Assembly (NCBI GenBank): GCA_028692395.1
Contig: JAQUXP010000026.1
Location: forward strand, 1-51,826
Length of the DNA: 51,826 nucleotides
Source of the DNA: Lachnospiraceae bacterium
GTDB lineage: Bacteria > Bacillota > Clostridia > Lachnospirales > Lachnospiraceae
Reading direction: 5' to 3'
The translations under genes and the position numbers were made by a program. Shown piece by piece: positions 43,790 through 51,771 of the stretch. The notes below the pieces were generated by a model that did not search any database, was not told where the DNA came from, and was given only the letters and a program-made list of their open reading frames with translations. Within the stretch, counting starts at the first letter, position 1, and each line of letters begins with the position of its first letter.

Positions 43790-44629
43790 TTATCTGATAT
43801 GTTGATGAGTAAACAGATGATCCTGACAATACTCATAGTTTCCATTACATTTGGAACAGAATCGAAATTCCAGCGTGGGATCATCTTTCTCGGTACGCCC
43901 ACAGATTGCACACTTATGAGTAGTAACGTGAGCTGCCTGTCCTCTGGACATGGCTTTCTGAAAATCTCGTTTTCTTTTGATCTCTTTTGGATTAATTCTA
44001 TTATAATTTCTTGTCATCAAGAAAAATATAATCACACTGGCAAGGGAAAACAGGATGGAAGTTCTGGTAACCCATCCGCCCTTAATAAAGTCAATTGCGG
44101 TGAGAGCTGCATAAACCAGCGCCATCCACTTCATTTTAATAGGAATAAAGAAATATAACATCACCTGCATATCTGGAAAGCTCAGCGCATATCCCAGGAA
44201 CAAAGACAGGCAGATATAATAAGTACTGTAAGTAGCTCCAGGCTCAATCAGCAGACTGGGGGTTCCTCCAGTAATAAAATACAGTAAAAATGCTCCGACA
44301 ATTGTCATCAGTATGCCAAAGAAAATATACAGGTTATATCGAAAAGCTCCCCATACATTCTCAAGCGAGGTCCCTATGGAATAATAGAAAAATAGCATGA
44401 TAATTGTCCAGATACTAAGAGAACTGGGTGGAATCAAAAGCCAGCTGATAATCCTCCACACCTGTCCCTGGTGGATAATCAGATAGGGATCCAGATACAT
44501 ATAATTAATCAGACTGGGACTCAGTCGATTCAAAAGATACCCCAGAATATAAACAATAATAATATACAGTGTCAGATGATGAATCGCAAATCTACCAAAC
44601 CTGCGTTCCAGTTTATTCAAAAATTTCAT
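43790..44629 (-). CDS. Rhomboid-like membrane protein with C-terminal zinc-ribbon-like domain
   Basis: The 279-residue protein has about six membrane segments (about 20-205), including the rhomboid-like PYLIIHQGQVWRIISWLL and MLFFYYSIGTSLENVWG. The serine protease motif GxSG and the catalytic His are not visible, so it is probably not an active rhomboid protease. The C-terminal 60 residues are soluble, with CAICGR, CSKCNGNYEYC and HLFTHQH, a cysteine/histidine set that could bind zinc. An AAAGGA site precedes the start. Function unknown. Confidence 0.75.
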   Translation of the reverse strand: MKFLNKLERRFGRFAIHHLTLYIIIVYILGYLLNRLSPSLINYMYLDPYLIIHQGQVWRIISWLLIPPSSLSIWTIIMLFFYYSIGTSLENVWGAFRYNLYIFFGILMTIVGAFLLYFITGGTPSLLIEPGATYSTYYICLSLFLGYALSFPDMQVMLYFFIPIKMKWMALVYAALTAIDFIKGGWVTRTSILFSLASVIIFFLMTRNYNRINPKEIKRKRDFQKAMSRGQAAHVTTHKCAICGRTEKDDPTLEFRFCSKCNGNYEYCQDHLFTHQHIR

Positions 44630-44690
44630 AAAAATCCTTTCTTAATTCAGCCACAACTTCCCCTCTCATACCCCTGTTTCATAACAACTT

Positions 44691-45632
44691 TTAAAACATA
44701 TCCTTCTTTGAAAAGAACAAAGCCACAATTAAGGCAATAACCAGAGAGATACCAATTACAATCCAGAAACCATAGGGGCTGTCTGCAAATGGCATCCCGG
44801 CGCTGTTGACATTCATACCATATGCGGAGTAGACCATAGTGGGAATACTCAAAACAATGGTAATTGTTGCAAGAAACTTCATTACAATATTCAGATTATT
44901 GGAAATGACCGATGCAAATGCATCCATGGTCCCGCTTAAGATACCACTGTAGATATTTGCCATCTCAATTGCCTGTTTATTCTCGATGATAACATCCTCC
45001 AGAAGATCCTCATCCTCCGGATAATGTTTGATCTTTTCCACTTTCATCAATTTTTCCAGCACAACCTCGTTGGAACGAAGAGATGTAGTAAAGTACACCA
45101 GTGACTTCTCCAGCTCCAGAAGCTCAATCAGCTCTCTGTTTCGCTGAGATTTATGCAGCCTGCTCTCAACAATCTCACTTTTCTTGTCAATAATGCGGAG
45201 ATAATGAAGAAACATACTGGCATTCTTATAAAGGATCTGCAAAATAAAGCGTGTTTTCATATAAGTATAGAAGTTTCTCACCCGTCCATCCATAAAAGCA
45301 TTTAAGATTGGTGTATCCTCCAGACATACCGTGATAATCACCTTATCTGCCACCACGATTCCCATGGGAATCGTTCCGTACCAGTCCTTGTCATTTCTCT
45401 CCTCAATAACAGGAATATCCACAAGAATCAGTGTATAATCCTCTTCCATCTCAATACGTGAACGTTCTTCTTCATCCAATGGTGCCCGAAGATCATCCAC
45501 CTCAATGTCATACTTCTGTGCCACCTCATACAGCTCTGTGGCAGTTGGATCCGTCATGGCGATCCAGCAGCCATCCTCCGGTTTTTCCAGCTGTCTTGTG
45601 CTCTGATCCTCTGTTTTATATATTCTAATCAT
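44691..45632 (-). CDS. CorA-family divalent cation channel, second copy
   Basis: The 313-residue protein has the CorA plan, with a soluble acidic N-terminal part (DLRAPLDEEERSRIEMEEDYTLILVDIP), a long stalk and two C-terminal helices, with Gly-Met-Asn at AYGMNVNSAGMPF and a basic tail. It differs clearly from the CorA at 2705 and represents another subfamily. The start follows AGGAG; it has a 200-nt leader with a small leader ORF and competing hairpins. Confidence 0.9.
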   Translation of the reverse strand: MIRIYKTEDQSTRQLEKPEDGCWIAMTDPTATELYEVAQKYDIEVDDLRAPLDEEERSRIEMEEDYTLILVDIPVIEERNDKDWYGTIPMGIVVADKVIITVCLEDTPILNAFMDGRVRNFYTYMKTRFILQILYKNASMFLHYLRIIDKKSEIVESRLHKSQRNRELIELLELEKSLVYFTTSLRSNEVVLEKLMKVEKIKHYPEDEDLLEDVIIENKQAIEMANIYSGILSGTMDAFASVISNNLNIVMKFLATITIVLSIPTMVYSAYGMNVNSAGMPFADSPYGFWIVIGISLVIALIVALFFSKKDMF

Positions 45633-45639
45633 GTCGTCA

Positions 45640-45696
45640 GCTCCTTTCTGTGTCCGCAATCGGACAAAAAGAAGTTCGCACACCTTTGTCCTCTCG
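45640..45696 (-). promoter_or_regulatory. Competing hairpins in the corA leader
   Basis: On the minus strand GGACAAA can pair with TTTGTCC (about 14 nt apart). The same GTCC can instead pair with the following GGAC (GTCC-GATTGC-GGAC), which lies just before the corA ribosome site. The two foldings exclude each other, as in attenuation or ribosome-site control. Confidence 0.45.
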
Positions 45697-45697
45697 C

Positions 45698-45760
45698 CTA
45701 ATAATATTTGATTATTGTCTTACAATTATGCGTTTCTTCAGGACAAGGCCCGCTTTCCAT
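45698..45760 (-). CDS. Leader peptide upstream of corA (20 residues)
   Basis: A 20-codon ORF, MESGPCPEETHNCKTIIKYY, with a GGGAG ribosome site, lies between the promoter and corA. The beginning is rich in Pro and Glu, and no known family applies. Short Pro/acidic leader ORFs before Mg2+ transporters can sense low Mg2+ by ribosome instability (as MgtL of enterics), so this may regulate corA. That role is inference. Confidence 0.5.
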   Translation of the reverse strand: MESGPCPEETHNCKTIIKYY

Positions 45761-45813
45761 AACAACACTCCCTTTCTGTTTCCTATAAATCAGCACTCGC
45801 TGACACAAAGTAA

Positions 45814-45842
45814 ATTATAAATGCTGTTCATATGTTTGTCAA
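45814..45842 (-). promoter_or_regulatory. Consensus promoter of the corA leader
   Basis: On the minus strand TTGACA (45842-45837), a 17-nt spacer and TATAAT (45819-45814): perfect in both boxes and spacing. It should be strong, implying that control is exerted later, in the leader. Confidence 0.85.
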
Positions 45843-45920
45843 ACGCTTTAGCCGCAATTTACTTTCATTTTTAGAACCTTACTTATATTTCACACAAGTC
45901 CGATGAAAATCATCTTTTAC

Positions 45921-45949
45921 TTGCCACAGGTATAACAGCACGGTATAAT
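45921..45949 (+). promoter_or_regulatory. Promoter of aroC
   Basis: TTGCCA, 17-nt spacer, TATAAT, about 35 nt upstream of the start codon. It is divergent from the corA promoter. Confidence 0.8.
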
Positions 45950-45989
45950 TATCAGAAGAAAATGCTCAACACGAGGAGGAAAAAGCTGC

Positions 45990-47087
45990 ATGGCTGGTTC
46001 ATCATATGGAACAATATTTAAAATAACAACATGGGGAGAATCACACGGAGAGGGTGTCGGCGTAGTAGTCGATGGCTGTCCTGCCGGGCTGGAATTGTGT
46101 GAGGACGATATTCAATTATTCCTTAACCGCAGAAAACCCGGTCAAAACCGTTATTCTACACCACGAAAGGAATCGGACTCTGTAGAGATTCTGTCCGGTA
46201 TCTTCGAAGGGCATACCACCGGAACCCCTATTTCGCTTCTGGTTCGCAACACAAGCCAGCGTTCCGGAGATTATGGCGAGATTGCCAACTACTACCGTCC
46301 GGGACATGCAGACTATACCTTTGATGCCAAATACGGTTTCCGGGATTATCGGGGCGGAGGACGCTCTTCCGGACGTGAGACCATAGGGCGTGTTGCAGGT
46401 GGCGCTATCGCATCCAAGCTCCTTGCCACTCTTGGAATCACGCTTCTGACCTACACACGTTCCATCGGACCTGTTTCCATCGAAAGCTTCGATGCCGCAG
46501 AGATTTCACGGAATCCGCTGAGTATGCCGGATGCCAACACTGCGAAAAAGGCTGCCTCCTATCTGGAAACCTGTCTTCAGGACCACAATTCCTCCGGCGG
46601 ACTGGTGGAGTGTATCATACACGGCGTTCCTTCCGGTATCGGTGATCCGGTCTTTGAAAAACTGGATGCCAATCTGGCGAAAGCACTCATGTCCATCGGT
46701 GCAGTCAAAGGAGTAGAGATCGGTGACGGTATGTCTGTGGCTCAGGCTACCGGTCTCACGGACAACGATGGCTTCTCTATGGACTCCAGCGGTCAGATCA
46801 TCAAGCTCTCCAACCACGCTGGCGGAATCCTTGGTGGAATCAGTGACGGAAGCGATATCTGCCTTCGTGCCGCCTTTAAACCCACGCCTTCCATCTTCGC
46901 CAGTCAGAAAACAGTTACCCGTACCGGCGATACCCTTGATGTTCAGATCAAAGGCCGCCACGATCCCATCATTGCCCCCAGGGCCGTAGTCGTAGTGGAA
47001 TCCATGGCCGCCATCACCATTCTGGATGCCCTCCTGGTGGGGATGAGTGCGAAACTCTCCAACGTCCAGGCCATCTGGAAAAAATAA
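45990..47087 (+). CDS. aroC: Chorismate synthase
   Basis: The 365-residue enzyme has the signatures [40 protein letters not shown] and the FMN-contacting [14 protein letters not shown]. It converts EPSP to chorismate, the branch point to aromatic amino acids, folate and quinones, and needs reduced FMN. AGGAGG precedes the ATG. It stands alone, ended by a very long hairpin. Confidence 0.96.
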   Translation: MAGSSYGTIFKITTWGESHGEGVGVVVDGCPAGLELCEDDIQLFLNRRKPGQNRYSTPRKESDSVEILSGIFEGHTTGTPISLLVRNTSQRSGDYGEIANYYRPGHADYTFDAKYGFRDYRGGGRSSGRETIGRVAGGAIASKLLATLGITLLTYTRSIGPVSIESFDAAEISRNPLSMPDANTAKKAASYLETCLQDHNSSGGLVECIIHGVPSGIGDPVFEKLDANLAKALMSIGAVKGVEIGDGMSVAQATGLTDNDGFSMDSSGQIIKLSNHAGGILGGISDGSDICLRAAFKPTPSIFASQKTVTRTGDTLDVQIKGRHDPIIAPRAVVVVESMAAITILDALLVGMSAKLSNVQAIWKK

Positions 47088-47131
47088 TTTCTTTCCTGCA
47101 CCACTGTCAGTATCCCCAGGAGGCAGGACCT

Positions 47132-47200
47132 AAAAGACCTCCCGGGACGAAAGGAAACAGGTACGTATTGCTGTTTTCCTTCGTCCCGGGAGGTCTTTTG
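47132..47200. terminator. Very long bidirectional hairpin after aroC
   Basis: About 29 bp of nearly perfect stem (AAAAGACCTCCCGGGACGAA.. with ..TTCGTCCCGGGAGGTCTTTT) around a 10-nt apex, between the convergent aroC and lactonase genes. A-runs and T-runs at the stem foot serve both strands. Confidence 0.85.
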
Positions 47201-47214
47201 AGACTGTTTCCCTC

Positions 47215-48270
47215 TTATACCCCTTCTTTTGTGATAAGGATACAGTTGGGTGTATCAACCTTCATCGGTTTTCCTTTTAGTACCAGAACATTTTTCTCAT
47301 AGTCAATCGTAAAGGTTGTGATAGTGCTGGATTCATGGTTTACCACGGCGATATGTTTGTCATCTGGGAATATCGCAATATTCTTTGGGTATTCTCCACT
47401 GATTGGAAGTGCAAACTTCTTCTCAAGTTTTCCGGTTTTCTCATCAATAGCATACATGGCAACCGTATTATCACCTGCCGTAGAGGTGAAAAGATATTTT
47501 CCATTATTAGACAGGCACATACCGGATGCTGCATCATGGACACGATCCACATTGTCTGAGGTCGTACTGATTGTCTGAATCTTCTCAAATACCGGATTAT
47601 TATTCTCCACACGATAATTGTATACTTCCACTTCATTCGTCAGCTCAAATAACAGATATGCATGTTTTCCATCCTTTGAAAACTGGAGAAGTCTCGGACC
47701 GGATTCCCGCTCGCATCGCAGAATATCTACCAGCTCCAGCCTGTGGTGCACGTGATTAATCTTATAGGTTTTCACCTGATCAATTCCATTATCAACAGCA
47801 CAAAGAAATTTGTTATCCGGTGTAGGCACTACACAGTTCACATGCGGGCGGAAATTGCGCTCTGCCACACTGCCAAGTCCCTTATGGAACACACCATCCA
47901 TAACGCTTCCAAGACGTCCGTCCTGGTGCGTGTGAACAACCGTAACTTTTCCATCATGGTATCCTGCAACAAAAAGATAACGTCCAGTCTGGTCAACGGA
48001 CAGATAACATCCCCGCATCCCATCAATATCCACCTTATTGATCAGAGTCAGATCTCCGTCCGGCTCAACTGCAAATACTGCCACGCCTTCATCTGCTATG
48101 GAATACAGATATTTACCGTTCAAAGAACGGCAGACATGAGAGGAATTGTTGACCGGTATTACTTTTCTTTCCTGCAGAGTTCCTTCTTCAATATTTACGT
48201 CATATAAATGAATTCCTATACTGCTTCCATGGGTGTAGGTTCCCACATAAGCTACATAATTTTCTGCCAT
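47215..48270 (-). CDS. Lactonase family beta-propeller protein (Pgl/YbhE-like)
   Basis: The 351-residue protein is built of repeated beta-propeller blades, with the family phrases YVGTYT, SHVCRSLNGKYLYSI, GRYLFVAGYHDG, RPHVNCVVPTPDNKFLCAVDNG, SNNGKYLFTSTAGDNTV and EYPKNIAIFPDDKHIAVVNHES. Members include 6-phosphogluconolactonase of the YbhE type. That would serve the pentose phosphate route, but the substrate is not certain. Start at MAENY after AAAGGAAG. Confidence 0.85.
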   Translation of the reverse strand: MAENYVAYVGTYTHGSSIGIHLYDVNIEEGTLQERKVIPVNNSSHVCRSLNGKYLYSIADEGVAVFAVEPDGDLTLINKVDIDGMRGCYLSVDQTGRYLFVAGYHDGKVTVVHTHQDGRLGSVMDGVFHKGLGSVAERNFRPHVNCVVPTPDNKFLCAVDNGIDQVKTYKINHVHHRLELVDILRCERESGPRLLQFSKDGKHAYLLFELTNEVEVYNYRVENNNPVFEKIQTISTTSDNVDRVHDAASGMCLSNNGKYLFTSTAGDNTVAMYAIDEKTGKLEKKFALPISGEYPKNIAIFPDDKHIAVVNHESSTITTFTIDYEKNVLVLKGKPMKVDTPNCILITKEGV

Positions 48271-48408
48271 CACAAGTCTTCCTTTCTGTAAGTTCATCTT
48301 GTACTATATTTTATCACAATTTTCTGCATTCTACAATTCCACAGCCAAATTTTTTGACAATGTACAGCAAAAAAAGCGTAGTTGTTCTGTAAATGCAGCG
48401 ATCTGCTA

Positions 48409-48438
48409 TTGAAATAGTTCCCATGCTTCTGCTATAAT
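48409..48438 (+). promoter_or_regulatory. Promoter of the RluA gene
   Basis: TTGAAA, 18-nt spacer, perfect TATAAT at 48433-48438. The -10 box ends 7 nt before the ATG, so the transcript should start at or next to the start codon. Confidence 0.75.
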
Positions 48439-48445
48439 TGTGTGC

Positions 48446-49345
48446 ATGATTAGAAATCTTACTTATACCCTAACGTCAAAGGACGCTTCCTTTACAATTG
48501 AACAATATCTGCGAAGCCTTGGCTATTCCCATCACGTGCTGACTCTGCTCAAACGCACCCCTCTTGGCATCTATAAAAATCAGGAACGGGCGTATTCCAA
48601 TCAAAAGATTGCCGCCGGTGATGTGATCTCCATCCATCTGGAGGAGATGGAAAGCTCACCAAATATCGTTCCGGCTCAAGTTCCATTTAACATTGTTTAT
48701 GAGGACGAAGACCTCCTCGTTATTAACAAACCCTGTGATACCCCGGTGCATCCTTCTCAGGGGAATTCCTGCAATACTCTGGCTAACGGTGTTGCCGCAT
48801 ACTTTTCAGCCCGGAATATTCCCTATGTTTTCCGCTGCGTCAACCGATTGGACCGGGATACCACCGGACTTCTGATCCTTGCAAAGCATGCCATCAGCAG
48901 TGGAATTCTCTCTTCACAGATGGAAAACCGCCAGATCAAGCGTACCTATCATGCCCTTGTTTATGGTCATACACCTCCCCTGGAAACCATTGATCTTCCC
49001 ATCGGAAGAAAGGACGGCTCCATTATAGAGCGCTGTGTTGATCCCCTGCACGGTGACCAGGCGGTCACACATTATCGCACGCTGGATCAGGGAGTCTTTT
49101 CTGACAGCGGGATTCCCTGGTCAAGACTGGAGCTGTGGCTTGAGACAGGGCGTACCCACCAGATTCGGGTTCATATGAAAAATACAGGACATCCCCTCTT
49201 TGGGGACACCCTGTATTATCCAGAAGATGCCTCCGGTTATCAGCATCAGCTTCTGCATTCCTATTCCATTGCATTTACACATCCAATTACCGGAAAATCT
49301 ATGGAATTTCACCTTCCGGAAGCCTGGAACCCTTCCGGCATGTAA
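48446..49345 (+). CDS. RluA-family pseudouridine synthase
   Basis: The 299-residue protein has an S4-like N-terminus and a catalytic domain with the Asp in CVNRLDRDTTGLLILAK, then KRTYHALVYG, LETGRTHQIRVHMKNTGHPLFGD. It turns specific uridines of rRNA or tRNA into pseudouridine. No ribosome site precedes the ATG; a TATAAT box ends 7 nt before it, so a leaderless mRNA is likely. It is the sole rightward gene between two leftward blocks. Confidence 0.9.
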   Translation: MIRNLTYTLTSKDASFTIEQYLRSLGYSHHVLTLLKRTPLGIYKNQERAYSNQKIAAGDVISIHLEEMESSPNIVPAQVPFNIVYEDEDLLVINKPCDTPVHPSQGNSCNTLANGVAAYFSARNIPYVFRCVNRLDRDTTGLLILAKHAISSGILSSQMENRQIKRTYHALVYGHTPPLETIDLPIGRKDGSIIERCVDPLHGDQAVTHYRTLDQGVFSDSGIPWSRLELWLETGRTHQIRVHMKNTGHPLFGDTLYYPEDASGYQHQLLHSYSIAFTHPITGKSMEFHLPEAWNPSGM

Positions 49346-49361
49346 AACTCTTCGGCAGACT

Positions 49362-49856
49362 TTACAGTGCTCGAATTCTGGGCACCTCATCTACATGGAG
49401 ATAACGGCTGATACAGTTCACAATCAGGTCATGGTCTGCCACATGTCCGATTCCGGATACCGTAACGCTTCCTATCACACCAACCTCTTCCACACGAATA
49501 GGGAATCCGCCGCCCACCGCCGCATATTTGCTGGTGGGAAGCTGCATATCCTCCTGTGTTTTTTCTGACAGACGAAGCCGCAGATAAAGATGCATACTAC
49601 TCTGTTCCGTGTATTTTACAGTCTCATGCTTTCTGGTAAGCATATCCTCATTATAAAGGCCTGTTCCGTCGCTTCCGTACTGAAATACCGTATAACCATT
49701 ATTCAGACGAATACTGACCGCAACCGGAAGGCCTCTTCTCCCTGCCTCCACTGCGATCAGACTGCCAAGCTCCCATGCATCTCCATTGGTAAAATGGGAA
49801 AACTGCAGAATCTCTTCCTGCATATCCAATACCTTGATCAATTCCTCTACTGTCAT
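49362..49856 (-). CDS. HbpS/GlcG-like UPF0303 (heme-degrading domain) protein
   Basis: The 164-residue protein matches the UPF0303 branch of HbpS/GlcG: NGDAWELGSLIAVEAGRRGLPVAVSIRLN, MLTRKHETVKYTEQSS and YAAVGGGFPIRVEEVGVIGSVTVSG. Family members bind small molecules or haem; a redox or haem role is unproven. GAAAGGGTG site. It is convergent with the RluA gene. Confidence 0.85.
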   Translation of the reverse strand: MTVEELIKVLDMQEEILQFSHFTNGDAWELGSLIAVEAGRRGLPVAVSIRLNNGYTVFQYGSDGTGLYNEDMLTRKHETVKYTEQSSMHLYLRLRLSEKTQEDMQLPTSKYAAVGGGFPIRVEEVGVIGSVTVSGIGHVADHDLIVNCISRYLHVDEVPRIRAL

Positions 49857-49920
49857 AAAATCACCCTTTCTCGTATGAATTCAAGCATATCATGACCTTT
49901 TTCGTCACTTCCAGATGTTG

Positions 49921-49958
49921 ACAGTGCAGCGGTTTTTACTCCCGCTGCACTGTCTTTT
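49921..49958. terminator. Terminator between luxS and the UPF0303 gene
   Basis: ACAGTGCAGCGG pairs perfectly with CCGCTGCACTGT around 9 nt; TTTTG follows on the plus strand. It lies in the 222-bp gap after luxS, in which nothing else was recognised; which gene it serves is unclear. Confidence 0.65.
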
Positions 49959-50078
49959 GCATACTTAATTATAGATGTTTTTACCAATCAAGTCAATATT
50001 TCCCGCTTCATTCCGTACATATTTCACATTTTTTTTAGATTCACAGGGAGCTGACTCCACTGAAAACTCTTTCTGCTC

Positions 50079-50558
50079 TTACTTGGGGTATACCAGACGA
50101 TCCTCTTTGATTTCATAAAGCACCTTGTTCAGATAACGTTTTGCCAGATACTGTGCCATCCCAAGATTCTGGTCCAGATAATTTCCGCAGTCCTTCGCAG
50201 CTGCTCCAGGAATCACTCCCTTAAAATCACGGATAAATTCGAAGGTTCTCACAATCAACGGCACAATATCCTTCGATTCATAATCCCCCGCCAAAAGCAG
50301 ATAACAGCCGGTACGGCAGCCCATCGGTCCAAAATAAATGATGCGATCCTTCCACTCTTCATCATTGCGAAGAGCTGTTGCTGCCAGATGCTCGATCGTA
50401 TGAAGCTCTGCCGTGTTCATCACCGGCTCCTCATTAGGGGAAGTCATACGCAGATCGAAGGTGGTAATGGTCTCCGCTCCCACATGGTCCTTTCTGGATA
50501 CGTAGATCCCTGGCTGTAGCTTATTATGATCAATTGTAAAGCTTGCAATCTTTTCCAT
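50079..50558 (-). CDS. luxS: S-ribosylhomocysteine lyase LuxS
   Basis: The 159-residue enzyme has the metal motif HTIEHL (His53, His57) and Cys124 in DCGNY as third ligand, with Cys81 in GPMGCRTGCY as the catalytic acid/base. It cleaves S-ribosylhomocysteine to homocysteine and DPD, the precursor of autoinducer-2, closing the activated-methyl cycle. No pfs or metK is adjacent. It follows the CmpB-like gene by 42 bp in the same direction and may be co-transcribed. Confidence 0.96.
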   Translation of the reverse strand: MEKIASFTIDHNKLQPGIYVSRKDHVGAETITTFDLRMTSPNEEPVMNTAELHTIEHLAATALRNDEEWKDRIIYFGPMGCRTGCYLLLAGDYESKDIVPLIVRTFEFIRDFKGVIPGAAAKDCGNYLDQNLGMAQYLAKRYLNKVLYEIKEDRLVYPK

Positions 50559-50600
50559 CTTTTTAAAATCCTCCTGTTTTTTTGTTATCAGATTATTCCC

Positions 50601-51563
50601 TTATTCCCGATGATACGTAAGCTTCTCCTGAATTGCTCTCAGCTTCTCTTTTGCAGCATTTAATTCCATTCTGGTTTTTTCTGCATTGGCTTCCCGCTCT
50701 GCTGCATTGGCCGCAAGACGTTTTCTCAGTTCTGTCCGCAGCTCCTGCTTTGCACTTTCCTCGACTTTTTCCACTTCAGCCTTTGCCTGAGAAAGCTCCT
50801 GCTTCGCATAATTTGACATCGCATGCAGCTCCTGCTTTGTCTTCTTTGCAAGCGCCTTCGCCTCATGTCTGGCTGCTTTCAGCTGCTCTGTAAGATACTT
50901 TGGTCTGGCCTGGAGATTCGGATATGCAGATTCGATACGACGCAGCAGAAGCTTCTTATCTCTCAGCAGTAAACGTACCTGGTTACTGATCTCCTCTGTG
51001 TTGTCTGCCTGACTGCCATCAATCTCTTTCTTCACCATATTCATCAGAAAATGCGATACAATATTGTCTGAGATTAACAAAACCACAATTGCCACTGCCA
51101 GTGCGATAATCCAGCCCTCCGGCCAGGTGCTGACCATCTGGAAAAAAAACGGATCAATCCACTTAATAATTACAACAGAACCCAGACCAAACAAAATCAG
51201 GTTTCCAATCCAGATTCGTCCGTTCAGATTCATGGGTTTTGTACTGTAATCCCACCATCTGGCATGGAACATCTTCTCCATGTACCAGCTGACAAAATAT
51301 TCCAGTATACCACATACAAGAAATCCTGCAAAAAAAGTCTCCACATAACTTCCCTCGTATCCGATAATACCTCCCACAAAAACCGTCACCGCAACAACAC
51401 CACTTCCATAAATCGGGCAGTACGGTCCAATCAGGAATCCTCTGTTAATAAAGCGGTGGTACTGAATATACTTCAGTGTAACCTCCATCACCCATCCGGC
51501 ACATGAGAATACAAACATCTCCAGCACCAATTTACACAATGTTACCATATTAAATTCCAGCAT
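50601..51563 (-). CDS. CmpB-like putative ABC transporter permease with coiled-coil tail
   Basis: The 320-residue protein begins with about five membrane segments of the CmpB/ABC_trans type (COG4905), including NRGFLIGPYCPIYGSGVV and FHARWWDYSTKPMNLNGRI. The C-terminal 120 residues (about 200-320) are a charged coiled coil (AKKTKQELHAMSNYAKQELS), outside the usual domain. The family is called a permease by annotation but its transport role is unproven. GGAGG site before the start. luxS follows. Confidence 0.8.
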   Translation of the reverse strand: MLEFNMVTLCKLVLEMFVFSCAGWVMEVTLKYIQYHRFINRGFLIGPYCPIYGSGVVAVTVFVGGIIGYEGSYVETFFAGFLVCGILEYFVSWYMEKMFHARWWDYSTKPMNLNGRIWIGNLILFGLGSVVIIKWIDPFFFQMVSTWPEGWIIALAVAIVVLLISDNIVSHFLMNMVKKEIDGSQADNTEEISNQVRLLLRDKKLLLRRIESAYPNLQARPKYLTEQLKAARHEAKALAKKTKQELHAMSNYAKQELSQAKAEVEKVEESAKQELRTELRKRLAANAAEREANAEKTRMELNAAKEKLRAIQEKLTYHRE

Positions 51564-51666
51564 ATCCTCCCCCTACTTTTCCTCTATTTCTTTATCCAGC
51601 TTACTGTGCCTAACCTGTATATCAACAGATCTTGCAATGCATCTGGGCGCAGATATTTCTCCTCCT

Positions 51667-51696
51667 AAGTATACACGATATTGCCTATACCTGTAA
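51667..51696 (-). promoter_or_regulatory. Promoter of the CmpB-like gene
   Basis: On the minus strand TTTACA, 18-nt spacer, TATACT. The group II intron ends 3 bp upstream of the -35 box. AGGAGG just downstream is not followed by a convincing ORF. Confidence 0.55.
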
Positions 51697-51702
51697 ATGA
51701 AT

Positions 51703-51736
51703 CGAGTAGGAGGGAGTGATTAACTCCCGTCCTCTC
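51703..51736 (-). ncRNA. Group II intron domain VI
   Basis: Stem GAG-AGGA-c-GGGAG with CTCCC-TCCT-A-CTC around TTAATCA; the single unpaired A (51706) between TCCT and CTC is at the place of the branch-point adenosine. Confidence 0.88.
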
Positions 51737-51770
51737 ACAGCACCGTGCGTACCGTTCGGTACACGGCGCT
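51737..51770 (-). ncRNA. Group II intron domain V (34 nt)
   Basis: Canonical domain V: catalytic AGC triad at the start, 9-bp lower stem (AGCGCCGTG with CACGGTGCT), CG two-base bulge, 4-bp upper stem (TACC/GGTA) and GAAC tetraloop. Confidence 0.93.
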
Positions 51771-51771
51771 T

